Shown: in pieces, positions 49,553 to 62,690 of the stretch
Layout of the letters: the number at the start of each line of letters is the position of its first letter
Position numbering within the stretch: the first letter of the stretch is position 1
NCBI GenBank assembly: GCA_030159075.1
Contig: BROG01000002.1
Coordinates: forward strand, 3,820,001 to 3,884,000
DNA length: 64,000 nucleotides
Origin: Atrina japonica
Taxonomy: Eukaryota; Mollusca; Bivalvia; Pterioida; Pinnidae
Direction: 5' to 3'
Program-made: the position numbers and the translations under genes
The notes under the pieces: generated by a model
The model's database searches: none
The model's input: only the letters and a program-made list of their open reading frames with translations
Told to the model about the DNA's origin: nothing

Positions 49553-49784
49553 AAAGAGGCATGTGCACCAAAATTGGGAAATCCAATCCTTCATAAACTT
49601 TACGAGTTAAATGGTTTCAGTAACATTTTAAAGAAAGCATTCTATTATATCGTAATTGTTTTCTATTTAGACCTACCTTTGGTTCATCATGTTCTGTAAT
49701 GACACTATACACAAAATACCACTTAAAAATAAAATATTGTGGAATTTATGATATTTTGTAGATTGACGCCCCACTTAGCAATGT

Positions 49785-49930
49785 TTTAGTTAAACAGCTT
49801 TAACCAGTTTTTATTGGAAGAAAGACTAACGGGCTTCCTTAGGTCAACTGCAAACTTTCTCAAAAGTTCAGATTAAGTTTCAAAGGGCTTGAGCCCGTGC
49901 TGATTAGAAGTGAGAGACTTCTGTTTTTTT
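49785..49930 (-). mobile_element. SINE family S2 fragment
   Basis: The minus strand reads GAAAGTTTGCAGTTGACCT, then AAGGAAGCCCGTTAGTC and CCAATAAAAACTGG, with a degenerate tRNA-like head to the right. Confidence 0.45.
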
Positions 49931-50439
49931 TTAAGAAAAGCTCTTTCAACATGACATCTGAAAACGTGGAAATGCATCATACCGTTTTCAGAAAAAAAAT
50001 CATCTAAAACCAATGGGTCATATTCTAATATCTATGATTAAACAACCATTCGCCTAATGTACATAGTTTTATTACTTTTAATCGCCTAAAAAGTATTTAC
50101 TTAAGATACTGTTGAGACCATTTTCATTGTTCTCACACAAATATAATACATCTACATATGTATAAGACAAACGCAATACTAGTGGCTATTTATATCTACA
50201 ATTTTAAGTTTACTGGTTGTAAGCTTTAGCAGATTTATTGATTTGTTTCATTGTTTTAAATAAAGAAAGGGTATTATTTTTACTACATATAGAATTGTCA
50301 GCGCGCGGCCGCTTCTGTGTGAAGTGCCTCGAATTTTTACCAATACTCTGGACTGACATCAATACAATGTGGGTTCTTTTAGTAAACGTTCTATGCCTGT
50401 CTTGACACGGATCCTATTTTAAATCTTAGGCATGACCTG

Positions 50440-50650
50440 GTATCCGGGCCTGGCACCATAAAGTCTAAAATTTTACTCAACTTTGGCTAATCATGAAATC
50501 TTATCGGCTGAGCAGACCAAATTAAGAATATTTTCAGACTTGTGTAATTCGCAAGTTTTATGGAGCCGGGCCCTGGAGCCCAACCCGAGAACTTCTGCTT
50601 GAGAGTCGAATGCACTACACTAGACCACCTCAAGAGGCCATTTACAAAAC
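50440..50650 (-). repeat. Possible tRNA-derived repeat, unassigned
   Basis: The minus strand contains GGCCTCTTGAGGTGGTCTAG and TTCTCGGGTTGGGCTCC, reminiscent of a tRNA-like SINE head. Only one copy is present, so no family can be defined. Confidence 0.25.
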
Positions 50651-51499
50651 ATATTTTAAAACAATAACACAGGAATGGTGGTAACAGCATTCACTGTTTC
50701 TTCGTTGATTGATTTTCAGCAATTCAGTTACCAATATTGGAAATTACCATAATGACAATGTTTTTAAAATGACACTACTATGTGTCAGCTTTCACTGGAT
50801 ACCAGCATACTGTAATAATTGTTAACGAAAACAACAATGGTACCTCTGTACACTTCCGCACAAGCACAGTTGAAAAAAATTCTGCCAAGACTCCTATGCA
50901 CGAGCTGACAAGATAAACGTGTAAACTTTGGATCTATTTAATAAAAGACACGTGGCATTTGGGGTAGTGATTTTAGCGAAAAAGCTTTGTAGGAGAAATC
51001 ATCAGATGTACAAACAACATAGAGCACTTGAAGCAAATGTGAAATTACGCACCGTAAATTGCCACCAGCATGTCACTTGCGATAAATGCGGGTTCGGTGT
51101 GTAATAAATTCTGTAATTGGACCAGGTAATCAGCTTCACCTCATTTGACGGCCATTTAACTTTCACCGCGATCATTATTAAAATAAAAATAATTAAACTT
51201 TATTCCACAACCATAAATGTTATATGAGATGGGTTAATACGAGAAGTCATCATTTTTTAAAAATCTGATATAATTACTGTGACAATAGCTTAGGCAAGTA
51301 TGATTAAATCTGCAGTATTGACCGTTCTTCTGGTAAAGCTTGACACGAAAATGAGAGTAATAACCACGAGGCGTTAAATGAAAGATTAAATATAGATAAA
51401 ATGTATAGAAAGTGTATATAGAACGTTAAAATGAAAGAAAGTACCCTAAAAGTTACAAATCACAAAATGGGTAACAAAATTTTCAAAATCAGAAAATGT

Positions 51500-53530
51500 A
51501 CCGATGCACCCAAACTCATCGGAAAAGGTAACAGGGTATTCTAACTCTTAGGAAAAGGTAACAGAGTACTCTAACGCATAGGAAAAGGTAATACTCTAAC
51601 TCATAGGAAAAGGTAATAGAGTACTCTAACTCACAGGAAAAGATAATACTCAGTATTCTTATTCATAGGAAAGTGTAACAAAGTACTTATAGGAAAATGT
51701 AACAGGGTACTCAAACTCATAGGGAAAGGTAATAGAATTTTCTTACTTATAGGAAAAGGTAACAGAGTACTCTAACGCATAGGAAAAGGTAATAGAGTAT
51801 TCTTACTCATAGGAAAGTGTAACAGAGTACTTATAGGAAAAGGTAACAGGGTACTCAAACTCATAGGGAAAGGTAATAGAGTACTTATAGGAAAAGGTAA
51901 CAGAGTACTCTAACTCATAGGGAAAGTTAACAGAGTACTCTAACTCATAGGAAAATGTAACAGAGTACTTATAAGAAAAGGTAACAGAGTACTCTAACGC
52001 ATAAGAAAAGGTAAAAGAGTATTCTTACTCATAGGAAAATGTAACAGAGTACTTATAAAAAAGGTAACAGAGTACTCTAACTCATAGGAAAAGGTAATAG
52101 AGTACTCTGTTACATTTTCCTAGAAGTACTCTGTTACATTTTCCTAGAATTATACGGAAAGTTACATTTTACTCTACTGATAGTAAAATGTATACACTAT
52201 TATCTTTTCCTATGTGTTAGAGTACTCTGAAAAGGTAACAGAGTACCCTAACCCATAGGAAAAGATAATAGAGTCCTCATAGGAAAGGTAACACAGTACT
52301 CAAACTCATATGAATAGGTTGGGTACTCAAAAGGTCAAAGAGTACTCATACTCATAGGAAAAGATAACATAGTACTCATAAGAAAACTTAACAGGGTACT
52401 CAAACTCATAGGAAAAGGTAACACAGTACTTATCCTCATAGGAAAAGTTCAGAGTGAATAGAACAGAGTACTTTAAAAAAGTACTTTAACTATAGGAAAT
52501 GTAATAATGTATAGGAAAGGTAACCAACTCAAAGCATAAAAGGGTACAATAAAGAGTACTCACACTTCATAGGAAAAGAAAACATAGTAACAAAAGACTC
52601 AAACAGGGTATAGCAAAAAGTTAACACAAACTTACTCATAAAAAATTATAGCAAAGAAAATCTTTAAAAAATTACTTTAAAAATACTAAAACTCCAACTC
52701 ATAGCGAAAAGGCAACAAAGTACTAAAACTCATAGCGAAAAGGCAACAAAGTACTCCAATTCATAGCAAAAAGGTAACAAGTACTCAAACTCATAGCAAA
52801 AAGGCAATAAAGTACTCAAACTTATAGCAAAAAGGTAACAAAGTACTAAAACTTATAGCAAAAATGCAATAAAGTACTCGAACTCATAGCAAAAAGGCAA
52901 TAAAGTACTCAATCTTATAGCAAAAAAGGAAACAAAGTACTCATACTTATAGCAAAAAGGTTACAATGTAATCACAATCATAGAAGAAGGCAATAAAGTA
53001 CTCAAACTTATAGCAAAAATGTAACAAAGTACTCAAAATTATAACAAAAAGTAGCAAAGTACTAAAACTCAAAGAAATAAAGGGGACAAAGCAAAAATGT
53101 ACTCAAATTCATACCAAAAGGTAACAAAGTGCTACAACTCATAGCAAAAAGGCAATAAAGTACTCACACTCATAGCAAAAAGGTAACAAAGTACTCAAAC
53201 TTACAGCAAAAAAGGCAACAAAGTAATCACAATCAAAGCAAAAAGGCAATAAAGTACTCAATGCATAGAAAAAAGGCAATAAAGTGCTCAAAATTATAAC
53301 AAAAAGGCAATAAAATACTCAAACTTGTAGCAAAAGGTAACAAAGTAATCTCATTAATATCAAAGAGACAACAAAGTACTCAAACTCATAGCAAAAAGGC
53401 AACAATGTACTCAAACTTATAGGAAAAAGGCAACAAAGTGCTTTATAATACACTCACAGAAAAGCTAACAAAGCACTCAATCTCATGCAAAGTTACAAGG
53501 TACTCATAGAAAAAAGTACTCAAAGTAAAA
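51500..53530. repeat. About 2-kb minisatellite with two subfamilies and an internal inversion
   Basis: The left half has units of about 30 bp (and shorter, about 24 bp) built on CATAGGAAAAGGTAACAGAG and TACTCTAACT. The right half, from about 52690, has units on CATAGCAAAAAGGCAACAAA and GTACTCAAACT. At about 52106-52230 units run in the opposite direction (TACTCTGTTACATTTTCCTA). Units are degenerate but phase is kept over long stretches. No coding frame. Confidence 0.93.
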
Positions 53531-54882
53531 ATAAAAAACAAGAAAAAAAATATGCAGACAGTAACATAATAACATCATGATAAACTTACTGAAATGTCCT
53601 TGTAAGTGTTTGCTCTTATCATATCAAGATTAAATTGGTAGATTAAATGAATAATTGTAGAAATTAATAATAATGATAAACATGCGAAAGTATCTGGCTC
53701 TGATCTTATTTTCTGTAAATCGCATATACAATCGATGATGTCTCATCTGTTGGCTGTACGTTCGAGGACTCTTACTGCATTTGTAAAAGTTCATAACATT
53801 GGTCGACATTGTACTTAACTTTCAAGTATTGACGTGTCTATAGATAGATCTCTTGACGAGATAGCATTGACAAAAGTACATGTACTTGTAAATGGAATAA
53901 TTCAAAGAAATACGTAAACAAGCATCAAAATGACAAAATAAATGTTTAAAGATATATTGTCTCGTTTATTAAGTCATAACGGCTGATCAAAATTTAAAAG
54001 AAAATGAAAAAAAAATGTGGGTTTGTTAATTACAAAAAAATGAGCGTAATTTGATACATCTAATTATTGTTGGACATGTTAATTATCTTAACTGACTCCC
54101 ATAGTCATTAAAAGATGCACACCACGTATTTACAAGAAAAACTTTCATGTCAATGATTTTGTTGTTTCAATGTCTTTTTATGTACGTCCCCTGTCAAAGT
54201 GATAAAATCTCTAGCAGTCTCGGGAACTGTCTTTATTTTAGAAGTGCCCATATCAGACAAAATGATTTGTAGCGATAAACTAAAGGGATAATTGACCCTA
54301 AAGATCAGATTCAATGTTTATCAATTTCACCCCGATACCCTGGGAAAATGGTTGATCTCTTATTTCCAAGTCCTTACCTGTCCAGGTAAATCAGGTAACA
54401 GATGGCGTTTTCTGTTTGCAAACCAAGTAACGGAGGGATACACCTGTGCATTGTTCGCATACCTTTCCCACGCACCTTTGGAATTTTTTCGACGTCTTGC
54501 TCAGCTGTTACACTACATATTCTTCAGAAGATGACTAAATGTACATTTGATTTTTTGTAGTTACTCAATTGAAATTACGGCTTAAATATATCATTAAATA
54601 AATTGCATTCTATGTCAGGTATTATAAATAACTGGATCGCTGTTTTGGCGACAATATATCAAGTGCCGGTGAATCATCACTTTCAGTAAATTGAAAATAA
54701 ATAGATGTTTATTGCAGGGTATTTTCACCTCGTATTGTCACTTTTTAAATCGCAAGATTAAAACATCAAACGGCATTATAAACCTTGGTCTGGACGGCAT
54801 GATCGTTGGTTGAGACGAGTTTTTCTCTCTCGAGAAAATAGCTTCAAAATCTTTATTTAATTCCTCTTCTTACAGTTCTCAT
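53531..54882. other. No gene supported
   Basis: Mostly unique AT-rich DNA. An 80-codon frame at 54292-54534 has somewhat higher GC than its surroundings but no domain or splice context. Confidence 0.4.
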
Positions 54883-54975
54883 GTTTTTGTTGTCGTCGTC
54901 GTTGTCGTCGTCGTTGTTGTTGTTGTTGTTGTTCTTCTTCTTCTTCTTCTACTACTACTATTATTATCATTATTA
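54883..54975. repeat. Graded trinucleotide repeat
   Basis: Successive blocks of GTC/GTT, GTT, CTT, CTA and TTA units in that order, all in the same three-base register. Confidence 0.9.
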
Positions 54976-55149
54976 ATGATTATGATAATAATCCTAGTAA
55001 TAATAATACTATCATTCTGTAAAACACAATTTTCTTGTCTTCACTTTGGATAAAATATCCAGGGGAATCCCCGACATCGTTGACATGCACGCATTAATGT
55101 CGATACTATCTGTTTATTCTTTACACATCTTATCTAAACAATAGAACGC

Positions 55150-55750
55150 AAGTATAGGAAGTTCACTACACAAGCTTAGGTAACAATAAAAGTACACAAG
55201 TATACAACATACATAGATGTCACAAATGCAGTACACAAGTATGCGACACACATAAATGTAACGAAAAAGAGTACACAAGTATACAACACAAGTTTACGAT
55301 GTCACAAATACAGAAGACAAGTATACGACAAACGTAGATGTAACGAAAAAGAGTACACAAGTATACAACAAACGTAGATGTAACGAAAAAGAGTACACAA
55401 GAATACGACACATGTAAATGTCACAAATACAGAAGACAAGTATACGACAAACGTAGATGTAAAAAATACAGTAAACAAGTATACGACACACGTAGATGTC
55501 ACAAATACAGTACACAAGTATACAGCATACATATATATTGCAAAACATAGTACACAAGTATACGGTACACGTAGATGTCACAAATACAGTACACAAGTAT
55601 ACGGCATACGTAGATTTCACAAATACAAGTCAAAAGTATAGAACACAAATATAGGACACACGTCTACGCCACACATATAAGACACAAGACACCAAAGTGG
55701 GAAGCAAGTTCAGAAAAGAAGTATACATCACACGCAGATGTCACAAGTGC
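55150..55750. repeat. 39-bp minisatellite
   Basis: About fourteen imperfect units made of GTACACAAGTATACGACACA followed by CGTAGATGTCACAAATACA. The 39-bp period keeps several minus-strand frames open (thirteen-residue repeats with VYLCT); these are not genes. Confidence 0.93.
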
Positions 55751-55756
55751 AAGACA

Positions 55757-56330
55757 CCAGTGTTGGAAGCACAGTTCAGTGCACGCATTTAGGAAGCTAT
55801 ACGACAAACGCGACGATTTCGGCTTTCCCATCGTAAATTTTCCACATTTAAGTAGTAACCTCCCACCCGCATATGGAGTTTATATTTCACAGATGATCAG
55901 ATATGCCAGGGCGTGTTCAACATATGAACATTTCATATACAAATATAAACTACTCACTGACAAATTATTGACACAGGGATATCGAAAACCGCGCTTGATG
56001 TCAACGTTCCGCAAATTTTACGGTCGGTATAATAGTATTGTTTGCGATTACTCTGTTTCACTGGGTGAAATGTTGAGTTGCCTTTTCGTTGGCGGTTGTT
56101 GAGACGTCTGTACCAATTGTGACGAGGATTCTTTCCTCATGTATTTCATTTGGACTTGACTGTGTACTCACGGCGGGTGTGACCGGTCGACAGGGGATGG
56201 TTACTCCTCCATGGCACCTGATCCCACCTCTTGGTTCCCAGAGGTCCGTGTTCGTCCATTTTTGCCGGATTTGTATCTGTGTCCTGAACATCCTTAGCAT
56301 TTATACTTTGGTATCTGAGATGTTTTATAC
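55757..56330 (+). mobile_element. Retroelement family T: C-terminal RT-protein frame and 3' tail
   Basis: The frame 55779-56102 reads FRKLYDKRDDFGFPIVNFPH, then AYGVYISQMIRYARACSTYE, LTDKLLTQGYRK and FRKFYGRY. This block (DDF-FPIVNFP, PAYGVYISQ-IRYARAC, FRKFYGR) is a well-known C-terminal part of reverse-transcriptase-bearing retroelement proteins repeated in many marine invertebrate genomes. The stop at 56102 is followed by a 3' UTR (GTGTGACCGGTCGACAGGGG, CTCCATGGCACCTGATCCCA, CAGAGGTCCGTGTTCGTCCA) also present in the other T copies. The 5' part, including the catalytic domain, is missing. Confidence 0.75.
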
Positions 56331-56837
56331 CTTTATATCTCTGATAATATTCAGAAGTATTGAAAAACAATCACAGATGAATTAGTTGAATCATTTGTGA
56401 AAGTAAGCTGCCAACATCTTATTTACAACCGTGTTTACATTAAAATCACCAAAATCTCACACATATATTTTTGTTTAACTGGTATTTTATAAACCCTATT
56501 TCAAATAATTTCATAAAATGCTATTTATAATCGAAATTATCTATCATACGATAAAATAATAATTCTATGTACTGACATAATATCAGCCATTAAACTATTA
56601 TGTATAGAAAAACCCATATTTTAAGTTCTGGACTATCAGTTATTCATAGTGTAAGGTCGATGTAGTTATGTTCATCTCATCAATTTATTGCCTCACTACC
56701 TGACATTCAGCGCAAGACAGCTTTTAATACAGACAGAGCCAAGTTAATCATAATGTACATGGTATTGATTTTCAATAAATCGACTTTATGAATATTTACT
56801 ACCGCAAGTTGTTTATTGATTATATAAAGTGATGCTC

Positions 56838-57150
<313 letters not shown>

Positions 57151-57870
57151 TCGTCGTTTTTATCATGTCGTCGTCTTAATCTCATTCACAACCGTCATGC
57201 TTTTCCTCCTCATTATCACAGTCATCTTCATTATCATGTATTTATATCAATGTCTATACATTTCTCTTTACTTTTGTATTGCAATGATAACCATGGTAGC
57301 TATAATTTAGCCGATTGATATTTTTGAAATGAGTTCACTTTATGACATCATTACATTTTCATTACGGGTTTCACCTTTCACAATTTCATGAACTTTTCAC
57401 TAGGTAATGACCTAAAAAAGGGAGGAACTGTCTATAGCTTTTGCGCTCTGCATTTTAAGTCCTTCTCACTGGCAATTTGACGATGTTGGAAATGTTGAAT
57501 ACTACAATATCTTGATAATATTACTTTCCTTCTTGACATTGAAATCACGAATTGAATGATTCAAATAAGACTTGGAATAAAGGCCCAAGATTAAAGTACT
57601 CGTACAGCTTTAAGGTACATTGAACCTATAGCCGTTGAACTTTCCATATACATGTACGTAAAAAACCCAAAACAATAATACATAGCGAATATCCGAATGA
57701 GATAAATACATCTGACTTTTTATTCTTTTTGAAGAAATGAGTTTTCAAAATTAGATACCCATATTTACAAAATGCGTCCGATTTTGAGACCGCAATGAAT
57801 AAAAGTCGTATTAATTTATATAACAATTTGAAATTGAAATTCGTCGATAATTCTGTCAGTCAACGAATAA

Positions 57871-58287
57871 ATCACTCTCTTCCATGACTTTGGCGAATGG
57901 ATCAACTATATTGACAATTTCCTGCTAGTAGAATCGGCTAAAATCCATCTCAAGGGAACCACGCAGTTGTATCAACAAAATTTATGTGTGAAGGAAATGA
58001 GAAAATTCTATGTATCAATTTGGAATTCTTTAATCCTTCAAGCAATTATAAATCGAACGCAGCCAACAATGAAGTACTGTGTTTAGGTGCCCTCACGCGA
58101 AATGGTGGAATCGATAAATATATCCGGTTTCACGAAGTCACGTGCCATGCACGAGCGTCTCTTCTTCCTGTCTCGTGCGCTACATGATTATGGTTTCAGG
58201 GTAGATAGCATCGCCATACGGGAGATTGAAAGGACGTGTGCATATATTAAATCAGATGATTTTATTTCATTTTTGCGAAATTTGTAA
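57871..58287 (+). pseudogene. Unrecognised open frame with one in-frame TAG
   Basis: One frame runs 71 codons without a stop (with DFGEWINYIDNFLLVESAKI and VKEMRKFYVSIWNSLILQAI), meets TAG at 58084-58086, and continues for 66 more codons (SREMVESINISGFTKSRAMH, ERLFFLSRALHDYGFRVDSI) to TAA. The second half has GC content well above the flanks. TTTAG/GTGCCC could also be a splice acceptor, making the right part a terminal exon. Amino-acid composition is protein-like in both halves. No family recognised. Confidence 0.35.
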
Positions 58288-58687
58288 ACACATCGCAGAT
58301 TTTATTACTCTTGTACTCGAACGCTTTGAATTTCCATTCACTATCGTTACTAAATTAACAAATGTGACACAAAGACAAAATTCTCTTCGACACATTAATA
58401 CTGATGAACATTATCAAACAGAGTGCATTTAAAATACTTTCATGGCATGTCCCATAAAATGAGTATTTCTACATATATATCTATGAATTCAATGGTTGAA
58501 TAAAGACCTTTGATTATCTTTGGAAGGACCTATTCTACATACGTGGACATTTATAAAAGGGTTAAATAGTCAGCTTTCCGAAACGTTTTAACAAAATAAA
58601 CACAGAAACGTATCTATTACCTTTAGACAGGATACGGTATCCTGTAAGAACGTCATGATCTGTTTCCCACTTTTTTATTTACTAGGT

Positions 58688-58757
58688 GTTTTACCGAAAT
58701 GCGAGAACATGATCATCATCATGTCCTTATATTTTGAAAAAAAGCCCTGGTAAATCA
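58688..58757. mobile_element. Hairpin MITE M2 copy
   Basis: GTTTTACCGAAATGCGAGAA and CATGATCATCATCATGTCC fold onto AAAAAGCCCTGGTAAATC. Third copy of the palindrome. Confidence 0.5.
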
Positions 58758-59324
58758 AAATGAGAGCAAATGAAGAAAGAAAAAAAAACCCGTATGAATT
58801 ACACATACAGTTTTAATGATAAATGTAAAATTAGAATCTATACCGCTGGCATATCACTGACATGAAAATGATATAAAATACAAAACAAGACAGAACTAAG
58901 AATACCGGAACTAGACGAATATTAATTTAAATGAATTGTTCGATTGATTTACCAAATTTTGATATATTTTGGTTTATAAAAGTTATAAAACGTTCTATAC
59001 AAAACTATGTCAAGAGTCCCTTTGTATTTTTCATATTTTGTTAGACGAATCAATAATGTTGTGTGAAATTTGACCCCGAATGAAATTTATCTTAAATATG
59101 ATACTGGACAGGGGGAGATAACTCGCAGTTTTAATATTCGCTATATTCACGGTGTGGATAAATTCTTGAATTTTAATGAGTTATATATATGTGTGTGTAC
59201 GTTATCTATGATGAGCTGTCATTGCAGGACCCGATGTTATTGGTCTGCAAATTCAAAAACACGCGATAGTTTCAGGAGATAAAAAAAACGTGAAAATTAA
59301 TATCCGTGAGATTTAACCCCTGAA

Positions 59325-59328
<4 letters not shown>
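58758..59328. other. No gene seen
   Basis: AT-rich. The frame at 59070-59282 shows no domain and is probably chance. Confidence 0.4.

Positions 59329-59402
<74 letters not shown>
59329..59402. repeat. (AT)n microsatellite
   Basis: About 37 AT units. Confidence 0.97.
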
Positions 59403-59407
<5 letters not shown>

Positions 59408-59820
59408 TTATTTGGATCATTATGATCTACATATTCCATTCTGTATTGTATTTCGTTTCGAGGATTGTTTCTCAGATATTGGCAATATAAAATATTATAA
59501 ACGTAATTCGTATAGCGATGTAAAACAGTAGTATATGAAGCGGGTTTGTTACTGTTCGAGAAATTCCGTTTTATGGATACAAACACCCTTAGATATAACC
59601 ATTTGAAAGGAGAGCAAAATACATAATCCATTCATTGGTTAAATGTAAAGAAAAGAGTATTGTTTGTTTTAAAAAGTGTCTTTAATGTTCTGGACAACAA
59701 TTCGAAAAATTAAACCTTACATTCTACTGTGATTTAACTGTAGTTCTATAAAGAAAAAGTTATAGTGCAATTTTATCAGACATTATCTTAATCTAGTATT
59801 GTCATTGTTAAGCAGAAATA

Positions 59821-59928
59821 CATACATACACACGCGCACACACACAAACACACACACACGCACACAAACACACTCGCGCACGCATACACACAAACACACA
59901 AGCGCATGCACACACAGACACACACGTA
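59821..59928. repeat. Degenerate (CA)n repeat
   Basis: CA-rich stretch with ACAAACAC and CGCACA interruptions, about 105 bp. Confidence 0.85.
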
Positions 59929-60027
59929 CAATTACTATGACTCACATGGTCATGTATTTGTTAAAGTGGGATCAGATGCAGGCGGAAGAATTATCTGTAG
60001 AGCAGCCGCACCCAAAGTTAATTTTAA

Positions 60028-60085
60028 ATCAGGCTGAGTGGTTAGAGCATCGCGCTTGAAACTATGAGGTCTCTCACCTCTGGGG
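60028..60085 (+). mobile_element. SINE S2 head fragment
   Basis: CTGAGTGGTTAGAGCATCGC, GCTTGAAACTATGAGGTCTC: the tRNA-like head only, matching the start of the 11188 copy. Confidence 0.55.
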
Positions 60086-62053
<1,968 letters not shown>

Positions 62054-62509
62054 TTAAGTGTCACTTACCCGTCTAGGTTTCGAAACGTAATTTGAATCCG
62101 AAAATTGTAATTATCCGATTCCGTTTCATTGTAGATAAAAGTGGTTTAGAATTACCTACAATAAGAAGAAGTACAATATCTGATTGAATAGGATATCTAA
62201 TAAGTAAACTGAGTAATTTTTAAAACGTAAGCTTCTTAATCATATGTTTATACGTCCAAACATTGTGAATTTATTATCAACAGTTGTAGTATATTTATAT
62301 AATATCATTTAAAAATACATCTGTTCATCAATAATTGTTTATCTTCGCGTACACACTTCCCACAAAGAATGGTGCATATATTCTAGAATAAATTCTATAA
62401 ACTGGGGGATGAAATAAAAATTAGAAATTATGGAACCATTTATCAAAGGACAATCTAGAATATATATTAACGATAAAACAAGGCATTTTGTTTTTATTAT
62501 AAAGAAATG

Positions 62510-62690
62510 GCCTTGTATGATACCACTTTTACTTTCGGAAATACATTGTATATCTATATCGTATTCGAGCTCAACTGGTGAAGTCATATTAACAGAAATG
62601 ATCGTTTTGAGCATTTGTTTTCGATTCCTTTTAAAAGACCATAACGTTGACATTGTTAAAAATATTTATTAACTTTTTAAAACAATTAAC
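62510..62690 (+). repeat. Dispersed repeat R4 copy
   Basis: TTTACTTTCGGAAATACATT, TTCGAGCTCAACTGGTGAAG, ACAGAAATGATCGTTTTGAG and ACCATAACGTTGACATTGTT, in the family order. Confidence 0.62.

Noticed and set aside
54292..54534. 80-codon plus-strand frame
   Set aside because: Protein-like composition but no start context, domain or splice partner.
55220..55620. Three overlapping minus-strand frames rich in VYLCT
   Set aside because: They are produced by the 39-bp tandem repeat, which is open in several frames at once.
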